From: Prevotellaceae bacterium UBA2718
GTDB lineage: Bacteria; Bacteroidota; Bacteroidia; Bacteroidales; Bacteroidaceae
DNA: 12,574 bases
Direction: 5' to 3'
Assembly (NCBI GenBank): GCA_002353975.1
Contig: DEKQ01000042.1
Coordinates: 1 to 12,574, forward strand
Shown here piece after piece: positions 1 through 6,568 of this stretch. A program made the position numbers and the translations under genes. Position 1 is the stretch's first letter. The number at the start of each line of letters is the position of its first letter. The notes beneath the pieces were generated by a model. That model saw nothing but the letters and a program-made list of their open reading frames with translations, did no database searches and had not been told where the DNA came from.

Positions 1-1
1 C

Positions 2-388
2 CAAGGGGGTGAACGAGGAGAAGATGAAGGAGCAGGGCACGGTGGCCAAGAGCACGGAGGGCAGGCTTTGTCAGGCGTAATATCAATACCGTTGGCTCCT
101 GATTTCCTTAACCGTCCGCGGCAGCGGGTGGATAATGAGGGGGGCAAGGAGGCCGTGACGCGATATGTCATGGAAGGTGACACGGTTCATCTCTTCCCGC
201 AGACGGGGCGCACACACCAGCTGCGCATACACTGTGCACACCCCGACGGGCTGGGACGCCCCATTCTCGGTGATCCGCTATACGGTGACACGCAGGCTGA
301 CAGGATGTATCTTCATGCCTGCCGCATCAGTTTCCGTCACCCCATAACGCACGAAAACATTACAATAACATCTGAAGCATCGTTTTAA
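2..388 (+). CDS. RluA-family pseudouridine synthase, C-terminal part
   Basis: The 3' end of a gene that begins left of the window; the frame is open from base 2. Enzymes of this family convert uridine to pseudouridine in 23S rRNA or tRNA. Visible family features are the NRPRQRVD segment, GGKEAVTRY, the QTGRTHQLRIH block, ILGDPLYG and the closing LHACRISFRHP. The catalytic Asp motif (HRLD) would lie upstream and cannot be seen. The first 20 or so residues before GVISIPLAP are a Gly/Glu/His-rich low-complexity stretch that does not look like the family. It contains a 15-bp sequence found again in the intergenic region near 1011, so it may be a repeat-derived in-frame insertion. The stop is only 6 bases before the thioredoxin-like gene, so the two probably share a transcript. 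The subfamily (RluA, RluC or RluD type) cannot be decided from this fragment. Confidence 0.88.
   Translation, partial: QGGERGEDEGAGHGGQEHGGQALSGVISIPLAPDFLNRPRQRVDNEGGKEAVTRYVMEGDTVHLFPQTGRTHQLRIHCAHPDGLGRPILGDPLYGDTQADRMYLHACRISFRHPITHENITITSEASF
32..46 (+). repeat. 15-bp repeat, copy 1, inside the RluA-type gene
   Basis: The 15 bases gcagggcacggtggc occur here and again exactly at 1011-1025. The 14 bases after each copy also match at about 8 positions, so the shared element may be longer than 15 bp. Here it lies in the low-complexity N-terminal part of the visible synthase fragment; at 1011 it is intergenic. Confidence 0.5.
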
Positions 389-394
389 TAAATA

Positions 395-976
395 ATGATA
401 GAAAATATGATAAGGAAAGCATTAATTCTTCTTACGCTGACCCTCTGCATGGGGACAGCAGCCTTTTCACAGCCCATGTCATCCGGATATGTGGGCATGT
501 CGCCCTGGGCACACCTGATAGGCAAGCAGTTCATCGATGTGACTCAGCCCGATATGAAGGGCAAAAATCACAAGCTCAGTGAGTATTGCGGTAAGGGAAA
601 GTATGTTCTGGTAGATTTCTGGGCTTCATGGTGCGGCCCGTGCATGAGGGAGATGCCCAATGTGAAGGCTTGCTGGGAGAAGTATCGCAAGAAGGGATTC
701 ACCGTTGTGGGCATATCACTTGACCGTAACGCTGCGGCATGGAAGGATGCTGTGAGCAAGGGCGGCTATGCGTGGACGCACCTCAGCGACCTGAAACACT
801 TTGAGAATAGCGCAGCGCAGGCATACAACGTGCAGTACATACCGTGGAATATGCTCGTGGATCCTAAGGGGAAGATTGTCGCTATAGAGCTGACGGGCGC
901 TAATCTTGAGAATACGCTGAAGAAATATCTCGCTCCGAAGGCAGCTGCCGCGAAAAAGAAAACAGTAAGGAAATAA
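395..976 (+). CDS. TlpA/ResA-like secreted thioredoxin-fold protein
   Basis: A 193-residue thiol-disulfide oxidoreductase, probably periplasmic. Residues 6-25 form a signal peptide: Arg and Lys, a hydrophobic core, then AFS before Q26, a good signal peptidase I site. C18 has no proper lipobox, so a lipoprotein is unlikely. The thioredoxin domain covers about residues 40-180 with the active site WCGPC at 79-83, preceded by VLVDFWAS. The cis-proline is P150 (in NVQYIP), here followed by Trp. The tail is Lys/Ala-rich. TlpA/ResA proteins usually reduce disulfides of c-type cytochromes or other secreted proteins; the partner here is unknown. The start may be 395 or the Met at 407, which gives the same signal peptide without four residues. 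It follows the RluA-type gene by 6 bases and is closed by the inverted repeat at 1085-1146. Confidence 0.9.
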   Translation: MIENMIRKALILLTLTLCMGTAAFSQPMSSGYVGMSPWAHLIGKQFIDVTQPDMKGKNHKLSEYCGKGKYVLVDFWASWCGPCMREMPNVKACWEKYRKKGFTVVGISLDRNAAAWKDAVSKGGYAWTHLSDLKHFENSAAQAYNVQYIPWNMLVDPKGKIVAIELTGANLENTLKKYLAPKAAAAKKKTVRK

Positions 977-1010
977 GCGGAAAAGAAGCGAACTCACCCT
1001 ACGGAGAATC

Positions 1011-1048
1011 GCAGGGCACGGTGGCTATGAGTGATGAGGCTTGCCCTG
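1011..1048 (+). repeat. 15-bp repeat, copy 2, with a small inverted repeat (intergenic)
   Basis: Contains the same 15 bases as 32-46. The 7-mer cagggca (1012-1018) has its reverse complement tgccctg at 1042-1048, so the segment could fold. The 977-1084 stretch otherwise holds no gene I can support; it is GC-rich and looks like decayed repeat sequence. Confidence 0.4.
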
Positions 1049-1084
1049 TAGAGAATGGCGGGGCATGGCGGGTGACTGATTACT

Positions 1085-1146
1085 GACAAACGCAAGCAGG
1101 CTTAACCAAATGTCAAAGCAATGGTTAAGCCTGCTTTTTGTTTGTC
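1085..1146. terminator. Long inverted-repeat terminator between convergent genes
   Basis: A perfect 15-bp stem pairs 1094-1108 with 1122-1136 around a 13-base loop, followed on the plus strand by a short T-run (to 1139). The pairing resumes after a small internal loop: gacaaac at 1085-1091 matches gtttgtc at 1140-1146. It ends the thioredoxin gene. It also lies just past the stop of the convergent GT90 gene, so it may work in both directions, although the T-run on the minus side is weak. Confidence 0.8.
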
Positions 1147-1152
1147 CCTGAC

Positions 1153-2133
1153 TTACCGGAACCGCAATAAGTCAAAGTATTTCTTCAGCACAAGGAGAGA
1201 GATTAGGTCCTCGCGTTTGGGGTGCCTGAACTGTTCAGTCCACTCGTGGGCATGGGCAATTATCGCCTTTGCCTCGTCGGGGTGTGCCTCATAATACTCT
1301 ATCCGCTCTATCAGGTCGTGGTAATCGGGGGCTATTTCGATGTAATGGTAGTTGGGAATCAGCCGTCCCTCCATATACCAAGTCTCAAACTTCGGCCTCG
1401 GCATGACGGCGATAGAGTTGCTTGACATGACCCATTTCAGGTTGCTTGCCACGTCGTAGCCCTCCAGCGCCATGATGTAGCGCGTTGACAGATGGTCATA
1501 GATAGTCATCGCACCGGTGTTGAGCAGGTCGCACAGAGGGTGGTCTTTCCACATTTCGACGAACTTCTCGCGGTGCGGTTTGCCCCTGGTGTCGCCCCGG
1601 AAGAGTATGCGGCACTCCTTCTCTTCCCACTTATAGGGGTCTGCCGAAGCCCACATGAAGTGGCGCGCCTTGTCCAGATTGAGCAACACATTGTTGCGAT
1701 TGCCATCGTCGGGCGTCACGGGACGGCTCTTGGTGATTGACGGTTGAGGCAGAATAGTGTTCACATCGCCCGATACGAAAGCCCATCGTTGTGAATCGGG
1801 GAAGTACCGGGTGTATTCGTAGGCATCAAAAAAGTATGCGCTGTTGACGTATTCATGGTCAAAAGTCTCGCGTCCCTTGAATGTAAAGTCGCCTAACGTA
1901 GGCGCATTGGCGGGTAGTTCTGCGGGAGAAGACAGCTTGCAATAGTAGTCCACGCGCTGACGGATATACTCCTGCTCCTCTGCCGGCAGCTTGTCATAAC
2001 GCCTGAGCAACGACGGCAGGCAGCGCCGCATGATGCATTTCGGTACGCTATAGCGTGCAAAGCTGCGTGCGTAGAACGCCGCGTGGCTGTTTTTGCGTAT
2101 GTGACGCAGGTATGTGTAGTAGAATGATTTCAT
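1153..2133 (-). CDS. GT90 (CAP10/LpsA-like) glycosyltransferase
   Basis: A 326-residue cytoplasmic protein with no signal peptide or membrane span. It matches the CAP10-type glycosyltransferase family GT90, which transfers xylose or other sugars in LPS and capsule assembly. Visible features are the RILFRGDTRG block at 175-184 (Lys/Arg-x-FRG with R188 downstream), the EGYDVASNLKWVMSSNS stretch at 224-240 (the family's EG-x4-S-x-L-x-W-x3-S-S block, a likely donor-binding region) and an acidic-aromatic YHYIEIAPDYHDL at 262-274, followed by a helical C-terminus. The length fits bacterial GT90 proteins. The donor and acceptor sugars are unknown. It is transcribed alone, with its own promoter at 2158-2188. 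The ATG has no Shine-Dalgarno sequence; instead CCTCCT precedes it, which is unremarkable for Bacteroidota, where ribosomes rarely rely on SD pairing. Confidence 0.85.
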   Translation of the reverse strand: MKSFYYTYLRHIRKNSHAAFYARSFARYSVPKCIMRRCLPSLLRRYDKLPAEEQEYIRQRVDYYCKLSSPAELPANAPTLGDFTFKGRETFDHEYVNSAYFFDAYEYTRYFPDSQRWAFVSGDVNTILPQPSITKSRPVTPDDGNRNNVLLNLDKARHFMWASADPYKWEEKECRILFRGDTRGKPHREKFVEMWKDHPLCDLLNTGAMTIYDHLSTRYIMALEGYDVASNLKWVMSSNSIAVMPRPKFETWYMEGRLIPNYHYIEIAPDYHDLIERIEYYEAHPDEAKAIIAHAHEWTEQFRHPKREDLISLLVLKKYFDLLRFR

Positions 2134-2157
2134 CTTAGGAGGACTTATGACTTAGTG

Positions 2158-2188
2158 CAAAAGTAGGGAAAAATATCTATCTGCGCAA
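2158..2188 (-). promoter_or_regulatory. Bacteroidota-type promoter for the GT90 gene
   Basis: On the minus strand TACTTTTG (2165-2158) matches the TAnnTTTG -7 element exactly. A TTG at 2188-2186 lies 20 bases upstream, where the -33 TTTG/TTG element is expected. It sits 25 bases before the start codon. Confidence 0.7.
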
Positions 2189-2247
2189 GGGAGAAAGGGT
2201 AAATTATGCTAAATAATGGATGAAAAGTGAAAATTATGATTTATACA

Positions 2248-2279
2248 TTATGTGTTATGAATTAATTTTATTACCTTTG
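2248..2279 (+). promoter_or_regulatory. Bacteroidota-type promoter for the acyltransferase gene
   Basis: TACCTTTG at 2272-2279 matches TAnnTTTG exactly. The -33 element is poor (ttatgtg near 2248-2254). The expected transcript starts some 20-25 bases before the ATG at 2311. With the minus-strand promoter at 2158-2188 it makes a divergent pair in the 177-base intergenic region. Confidence 0.65.
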
Positions 2280-2310
2280 CCCATGCCCTGACTCCACACT
2301 ATACGAAACA

Positions 2311-3267
2311 ATGAGTTTTAACAAGGAGCGTTATCATAGGCTGAAGCAATTGGCGTACTACATACTGTTTGGCGTGTGGTACGTCGTTTCGTTGCTTCCG
2401 TTGTGGTTTCTTCATGGACTATCCAGCCTGATTTCTGTCTTGCTCTTCCATGTCATAAGATACCGCCGCAAGGTGGTGCACGAGAATATCCGTTCTGCCT
2501 TTCCCGACCTCTCCGAGCGTCGTTGCAGGATGATAGAGCGCCGGTTCTACACCCATTTCTGCGACCTGATGGTGGAGAGCATCAAGTACTTCTCCATCTC
2601 CGAGAAGGAGATGCGCCGGCGTATGCAGTTCAAGGGCATAGAGCTTCTTGAGGAGTCATGCCGTAACGGACGTTCCTGCGGCGTCTTCCTCGGCCACTAT
2701 GGCAACTGGGAATGGATAAGCAGTATGCCCCTTTGGATTGACCCGAAACTGTGTCTCTGTACCCAGTTGTATCATCCTATGGAGAACTATGTCACCGATC
2801 AGCTTCTCCTTTATACCCGCAACCGCTTCGGAGGAGTAAGCATAACAGCCGACAAATCCATTAAGTATATGGTCAGCTACCGCCGTCAGGGCAAGCCGAT
2901 ACTCGTGGGCTTCATAGCCGACCAGGCTCCGTTCTGGGACAATATCTACTACTGGTCACAGTTCCTGAACCACGAAACCCCGTGGTTTACCGGTGCAGAG
3001 CGCATAATGCAGAAGCTCGACATGGACGTCTATTACCTTGATGTGCGGCGCATACGCCGGGGATACTATGTGGCTGAGTATAAACGTATCACCACCGACC
3101 CGAAGTCGAAAGAGCAGTTCTGGCTCACGGAGCAGTACTCACAGCTGTTAGAAGCCACGATACGGCGTGCCCCGTCCTACTGGCTGTGGAGCCACCGGCG
3201 ATGGAAACGCACCAAGGAAGAATGGCTGCGCATTACTAACGGCGGCATAAAACCGAAGCCAAATTGA
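2311..3267 (+). CDS. Lipid A-type lysophospholipid acyltransferase (LpxL/HtrB family)
   Basis: A 318-residue membrane-associated acyltransferase. An N-terminal hydrophobic segment at about 14-48 anchors it to the inner membrane. The catalytic HX4E motif is HYGNWE at 129-134, in the usual setting GVFLGHYGNWEW. ADQAP at 203-207 and ETPWFTGAER at 222-231 correspond to the conserved second and third blocks. The family adds secondary acyl chains to Kdo2-lipid IVA; Bacteroidales use one such enzyme to make penta-acylated lipid A, and that role is inferred here. It starts 32 bases after the -7 element at 2272-2279 and is followed by an 84-base repeat-rich gap before the DUF6492-like gene, with no promoter seen between, so they are probably co-transcribed. 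The symbol is left blank because LpxL and LpxM types cannot be told apart by eye. Confidence 0.9.
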   Translation: MSFNKERYHRLKQLAYYILFGVWYVVSLLPLWFLHGLSSLISVLLFHVIRYRRKVVHENIRSAFPDLSERRCRMIERRFYTHFCDLMVESIKYFSISEKEMRRRMQFKGIELLEESCRNGRSCGVFLGHYGNWEWISSMPLWIDPKLCLCTQLYHPMENYVTDQLLLYTRNRFGGVSITADKSIKYMVSYRRQGKPILVGFIADQAPFWDNIYYWSQFLNHETPWFTGAERIMQKLDMDVYYLDVRRIRRGYYVAEYKRITTDPKSKEQFWLTEQYSQLLEATIRRAPSYWLWSHRRWKRTKEEWLRITNGGIKPKPN

Positions 3268-3291
3268 GAATTGAGAGTTGAGAGTTGAGAA
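3264..3291 (+). repeat. Tandem heptad array, unit ttgagaR, four copies
   Basis: Four consecutive 7-bp units, ttgagaa/ttgagag/ttgagag/ttgagaa. The first unit overlaps the TGA stop of the acyltransferase gene. Confidence 0.8.
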
Positions 3292-3310
3292 TTATGATTA
3301 CAATTCTTTA

Positions 3311-3337
3311 ATTCGTGTTATTCGTGTTATTCGTGGT
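3311..3337 (+). repeat. Tandem 9-bp array, unit attcgtgtt, three copies
   Basis: Two exact copies and a third with one change, in the gap just before the DUF6492-like gene. Such an array could arise by slippage. No promoter element is seen in it. Confidence 0.8.
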
Positions 3338-3351
3338 AGTTAATCTGAAAC

Positions 3352-4263
3352 ATGTTCCGTAAACTCCGATACCGCATATTCTCATGGATGCCTCACGCTG
3401 AGCTGACGCCATCTACAGAACCCATAGATGTGATTATCCCCATCGTGGCAAAGGACCTGCAGACCCTCCCGCTGTGCCTGCAGGGTGTGCGTCGTCAGGT
3501 GCAGAATGCCATCAAGGACATCTACATCGTGGCCCCGCAACAGCAGGAGATTACCGACTTCTGTGCTTGCAACGGGCTGATATACGTTGACGAGGCATCC
3601 GTGTTCGGCTATTCCCCGCGCCAACTTGGACTGAAGGTATCACCGCCATACACCGCCAAGGACACCGATGCGAAGCCTCTTGACCGCAGCGGATGGCTCT
3701 TTCAGCAGTTCGTAAAGCTCTCCGGAGCCATCGGCACATGCCGGCACTACCTCTGCATAGATGCCGACCATATCCTCATACATCCCCACATTTTCCTTGC
3801 CGAGGGAGGCGAGACGGTGCTCTATATGAGCTACGAGCAGCACCAGCCATACTACGATATCATCCATCGCCTCTTCCCCGCGCTCCACCTCGCGCCGCTC
3901 TCATTCGTGGCACACAAGATGCTTTTCGATAAAGAACTCTTGCTCGAATTGCAGCAAGAGCTGGCACAATCTCTCCCCCCAGGGGGAGCCGGAGGGGCAA
4001 ATTCTTCACTCTTCACTTTTCACTCTTCACTTCCATTGTGGCAACTCGCCATCCTTCGCAACCTTGACCGCAGCGAAATCTCCGGTTTCTCCGAATTTGA
4101 AACCTACGGCAACTATGCCTTGGCAAAGCAATCGCCCATCCTGCGTCCGTGGCAGCAGAAGCGCCTCAAGCGCAAATACATTGCCGACTACGACACTCTG
4201 TGCCGCAAATACGCCCAGCCCTACAGGTGGACGCTCACATTCCCCGACTATATGAAGCAGTAA
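3352..4263 (+). CDS. DUF6492-like glycosyltransferase
   Basis: A 303-residue soluble GT-A-like protein. IDVIIPIVAKD at 25-35 is the first beta strand, GWLFQQFVKL at 114-123 and the YLCIDADHILIHP block (DAD at 137-139) resemble the DUF6492 glycosyltransferase family, in which the DxD motif binds metal and nucleotide sugar. FSEFETYGNY at 246-255 is a further family block. Sugar and acceptor are unknown; the neighbours suggest an envelope glycan. Residues 207-227 do not look like the family. They are encoded by a GC-rich palindrome at 3973-3996 followed by four heptads at 4004-4031, an in-frame insertion between a helix (ELLLELQQELAQ) and PLWQLAILR, probably a surface loop. The start ATG follows a repeat-rich leader; the gene is closed by hairpins at 4275-4316 and 4332-4368. 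Confidence 0.75.
   Translation: MFRKLRYRIFSWMPHAELTPSTEPIDVIIPIVAKDLQTLPLCLQGVRRQVQNAIKDIYIVAPQQQEITDFCACNGLIYVDEASVFGYSPRQLGLKVSPPYTAKDTDAKPLDRSGWLFQQFVKLSGAIGTCRHYLCIDADHILIHPHIFLAEGGETVLYMSYEQHQPYYDIIHRLFPALHLAPLSFVAHKMLFDKELLLELQQELAQSLPPGGAGGANSSLFTFHSSLPLWQLAILRNLDRSEISGFSEFETYGNYALAKQSPILRPWQQKRLKRKYIADYDTLCRKYAQPYRWTLTFPDYMKQ
3973..3996 (+). repeat. GC-rich palindromic repeat, copy 1 (in frame in a gene)
   Basis: CTCCCCC (3973-3979) pairs with GGGGGAG (3982-3988), followed by the tail ccggagggg. Read in the gene's frame it gives LPPGGAGG. It has the same layout as the copies at 4576-4607 and 8891-8922 (both minus) and 9364-9401 (plus). Confidence 0.75.
4004..4031 (+). repeat. Tandem heptad array, unit Yttcact, four copies, inside a gene
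   Basis: Units cttcact, cttcact, tttcact, cttcact run without gaps. This 28-bp array is not a multiple of three, so it keeps the frame only together with the adjoining palindrome. It is read as Ser/Phe/Leu/His-rich residues. Confidence 0.85.
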
Positions 4264-4274
4264 TAGCTCCACGT

Positions 4275-4316
4275 AAGGCACCATAATGCACGCATTTCTA
4301 CCATTACGGCCTTTTT
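4275..4316 (+). terminator. Probable terminator of the DUF6492-like gene
   Basis: An imperfect stem pairs aaggcaccataatg (4275-4288) with cattacggcctt (4302-4313), with one mismatch and a two-base bulge, and runs into a five-T tract. It begins 11 bases after the stop codon. Confidence 0.5.
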
Positions 4317-4331
4317 CACTTTTGTCACAAA

Positions 4332-4368
4332 AAAGCCCAAAAATGAGCGAAGTGTCATTTTGGGCTTT
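4332..4368 (-). terminator. Terminator of the long minus-strand gene run
   Basis: aaagcccaaaaatga (4332-4346) pairs with tcattttgggcttt (4355-4368), with one bulged A and an 8-base loop. Read on the minus strand, the stem is followed by six T, just after the stop of the GT11-like gene. It may also help to stop plus-strand transcripts. Confidence 0.75.
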
Positions 4369-4370
4369 CG

Positions 4371-5330
4371 TTACAGAATGCGTCTGAACCAGTAGTCGAA
4401 GGTGTGGAAATCTTGAAGCGTGAGTGCGTGGTTCTCTACCATATCCATGCGGCAGAGCTGTATGTCACGATACATGGCGGCGACAAGGGAGTAGGTGCTT
4501 GGCGGGCCGATGATGTAATCACACTGTGAAAGCATGAAGAGATCCTCCACGGCGTTGCCCCGCAGGAGATGGCACCTCCCTCCGTCTCCCCCCGAGGGGG
4601 GGAGGGGAACTTCTTCTTGCCTTCCCAAAGTGATGGGTTGTGGGGTGATGGATGAGGGAGACTGCGATGAAATCGCAGCATACGAGGAAGGGGCAGATGG
4701 GTTGGAAAGGCAACGAGGGGTGAGGGATGATAGGCTGAGGTTCGGGTCGTTGCCCGCTATATAGACCTCCACCCTGCGGCCTGGCATGAGGTTGATGAAG
4801 CGGCTGATGAAGTCGGCATACACCTCATCGCTGTAGTAGAATTGTCCTCCGTGCCATTCGGCATAGTCGCCGCGGCGTATGTGCACGCCAAGGCGAATGG
4901 GCTTTTCCGTCGTTCCAGCTGCTGATTCCTGCTCGGTCATCCACTCCGTGACGCGCCGGGTGTATTGCGGGTCAATGGTAAAGAGGTCGCATATCTCATC
5001 ACGGTATTTCAGGAAGAGGTCATACCACCGCGCATACCAGCCGCTGACAACGATGTGTCGGTGGGAGAGCATCTTCTGTTCCAAGGCCGCAGCATCGCAG
5101 TCTTCGTACTTGAAGCTGGCCGTCGGCAGCAGACGCAATGCGGCAAGCCACTTGGCGCAGAGGTAAAGGGGAAAGCTGACAAAGCGGGAACGGCTTATCT
5201 TGAAGTACTTGTACTTATAGCTGAAGCGCATGGACATGACGCTGCGGCCATGCTCACGAGCCCAGGCATAGACATGGGCAAACTGCAACAGGTTGTTGCA
5301 CATCTGGCTTTTATCTCGGGCGAACAGCAT
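4371..5330 (-). CDS. GT11-like alpha-1,2-fucosyltransferase with in-frame insertion
   Basis: A 319-residue protein. Motif I of the GT11 fucosyltransferases, HIRRGDY, is at 150-156 (GDP-fucose binding). The N-terminus SQMCNNLLQFAHVYAWAREHG at 8-28 is the family's opening helix, and CDYIIGPPSTYSLVAAMY at 270-287 is the C-terminal donor-site block. Family members fucosylate LPS or capsule sugars; acceptor and linkage are inferred. Between VYIAGNDPNLSL and LLRGNAVEDL, residues about 201-253 (4572-4730) are Ser/Pro-rich and foreign to the family. They are encoded by at least two repeats: a hairpin at 4661-4690 and a GC-rich palindrome at 4576-4607 read as PLPPSGGDGG. The frame stays open, so the enzyme may still work with an enlarged loop. 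The start codon lies inside the end of the upstream GT87 gene (20-base overlap), implying translational coupling. It is the last gene of the minus-strand run. Confidence 0.82.
   Translation of the reverse strand: MLFARDKSQMCNNLLQFAHVYAWAREHGRSVMSMRFSYKYKYFKISRSRFVSFPLYLCAKWLAALRLLPTASFKYEDCDAAALEQKMLSHRHIVVSGWYARWYDLFLKYRDEICDLFTIDPQYTRRVTEWMTEQESAAGTTEKPIRLGVHIRRGDYAEWHGGQFYYSDEVYADFISRFINLMPGRRVEVYIAGNDPNLSLSSLTPRCLSNPSAPSSYAAISSQSPSSITPQPITLGRQEEVPLPPSGGDGGRCHLLRGNAVEDLFMLSQCDYIIGPPSTYSLVAAMYRDIQLCRMDMVENHALTLQDFHTFDYWFRRIL
4576..4607 (-). repeat. GC-rich palindromic repeat, copy 2 (in frame in a gene)
   Basis: On the minus strand a C-rich arm, short loop and G-rich arm (ctcccccc at 4604-4597, ggggggag at 4593-4586) are followed by the tail acggagggag. 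In the gene's frame it is read as LPPSGGDGG, matching copy 1 (LPPGGAGG) in frame and orientation. Confidence 0.75.
4661..4690 (-). repeat. Hairpin repeat family 2, copy inside the GT11-like gene
   Basis: A 7-bp perfect stem, ctgcgat (4662-4668) with atcgcag (4672-4678), loop gaa, then gcatacgaggaagg. The segment at 6532-6561 is a close relative with base changes that keep the stem paired. Here it is translated on the minus strand as part of the foreign Ser-rich insert. Confidence 0.65.
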
Positions 5331-6504
5331 AATAGATGTTTATGAGCCAACAGAGGGTGAATGAATAGACGTCGAGCCAGAAGGTCTGGTGGATGAAGTC
5401 GTGCACCTTCGGGGGGCAGAGCACGTCTGTCGGCAGTATGGAGAAATTGACGAATACGAGCCAGAATAGCGTCCAGTCAATCCACGTGCGGCGTGGCTGG
5501 AGCCAGAACGCCATGAGCCAGAAGGGCATCGCGATGATGTAGGTGTGGGTTTCGGGACAGTCGCTGAAGAGTATGATGTAGCCTGTCAGCGCTGCCAGCG
5601 CCTGAATGCGGAAACGGATGTCCTTCCAACGGCGGTGCATGGCGAAGAATATGACTGCCAGGACCGCCAGGACACATACCTGCACGAGGCGATAGTTGGG
5701 CAGGAGTAGGGGATTCAGGCCTCGTGCGAAGAGAAGACCGACATAGTCAACGGCGTTGTGGTGGGTGTTAGATATGTCAACCATCTGGCTGTAGAGGGAT
5801 ATAACCCACTCGCCGGGACCTCCTGCCGCCGTGGCTGCGGCACCGTTGGCAAGTGCGGGCAATATGGGCAGGGCAAGCATCGCAGCCCCGCAGAGGATGG
5901 CAAAGCCGAAGTTGCGCCATGCCTTGGGATAGCAGAAGAGCAATGCCAGTTCAACGATGCCATATACCTTGGTGCAGGCCGAGAGCATGATGAGCAGCAC
6001 CGCCCACAGGCCTTTGCCGCGTTCCAGCAGCGTGAATGCGAAGATGAAGATGTAGCAAACGACGACGTTGTACTGATAGCAGAAGATGCTCTGCAGCAGT
6101 ATGGGCAGCAGGAAGAGGAAGATGCAGTTGCGGTAGGGGCGTAGGGTAGAGGGCAGTGTGGCTATGGCAAGGAACATGAGGCAGTAGTTGCCGATGTTCC
6201 ATACGAATGGGCCAAGCCACTGCGGCAGCAGTAATATAGGTGCGAAGATGACGCTGAACGGCGGAAGATACAGGAAATAGCGTCCGTGTTCGCTCACGAA
6301 CTGCTCCGTGTATGGCGAGAGGCCATCCCATATCATGCGGGTGGCATCGCTATAGACGTAATAGTTTGATGCGCGTCCGCGTATCACCTCAAGCAGCGTG
6401 GCAACGAAAGCAACGGCTAATCCCAATAGGAATACATTGCGTTCATTGCGAAAGAAAGATGTTATTCTTGACGTTATGGAGTTAAAAGGCATTGGATGGT
6501 GCAT
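5311..6504 (-). CDS. GT87-like polytopic membrane glycosyltransferase (GT-C fold)
   Basis: A 397-residue, very hydrophobic protein with about ten possible membrane spans. D53 in the first periplasmic loop (YVYSDATRMIWDGLSPYTE), YLPPF at 79-83, the Q144/N146 pair in YQYNVVV and K179 in ACTKVYG match the layout of GT87 (DUF2029) enzymes such as mannosyltransferase PimE. GT87 enzymes take a sugar from a polyprenyl-phosphate donor on the outer face of the membrane. A GT2 enzyme able to make such a donor and a deacetylase lie directly upstream, so this is a candidate final transferase of that pathway. The acceptor is unknown; lipid A or another surface glycan is plausible. ATG 6504 was taken; Met5 (6492) is possible. 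The stop overlaps the start of the GT11-like gene. A 64-base leader with a hairpin repeat precedes it. Confidence 0.78.
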   Translation of the reverse strand: MHHPMPFNSITSRITSFFRNERNVFLLGLAVAFVATLLEVIRGRASNYYVYSDATRMIWDGLSPYTEQFVSEHGRYFLYLPPFSVIFAPILLLPQWLGPFVWNIGNYCLMFLAIATLPSTLRPYRNCIFLFLLPILLQSIFCYQYNVVVCYIFIFAFTLLERGKGLWAVLLIMLSACTKVYGIVELALLFCYPKAWRNFGFAILCGAAMLALPILPALANGAAATAAGGPGEWVISLYSQMVDISNTHHNAVDYVGLLFARGLNPLLLPNYRLVQVCVLAVLAVIFFAMHRRWKDIRFRIQALAALTGYIILFSDCPETHTYIIAMPFWLMAFWLQPRRTWIDWTLFWLVFVNFSILPTDVLCPPKVHDFIHQTFWLDVYSFTLCWLINIYYAVRPR

Positions 6505-6531
6505 GGCGAAGTAAAAAAATAATGTGCTGGT

Positions 6532-6561
6532 GCTACGATGAAATCGTGGCGGACGAAGTAA
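6532..6561 (-). repeat. Hairpin repeat family 2, intergenic copy
   Basis: ctacgat (6533-6539) pairs with atcgtgg (6543-6549) around loop gaa, with one G-T wobble, followed by cggacgaagtaagg. Compared with 4661-4690, one C-G pair has become A-T, that is, both stem positions changed. It lies between the deacetylase stop and the GT87 start, about 30-60 bases upstream of that start codon. Confidence 0.65.
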
Positions 6562-6568
6562 GGTGGGG

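Noticed and set aside
2134..2150. AGGAGG near 2138 as a Shine-Dalgarno sequence
   Set aside because: It is on the plus strand and no plus-strand gene starts just after it; for the minus-strand GT90 gene it reads CCTCCT.
4572..4730. An intein within the GT11-like gene
   Set aside because: The insert is only about 53 residues and lacks splice-junction Cys/Ser and His-Asn motifs; it is repeat-derived.
5758..6331. Overlapping frames on both strands inside the GT87-like gene
   Set aside because: The GT87-like frame has membrane spans and family motifs; the others are rich in His, Arg and Pro without structure and look like shadows.
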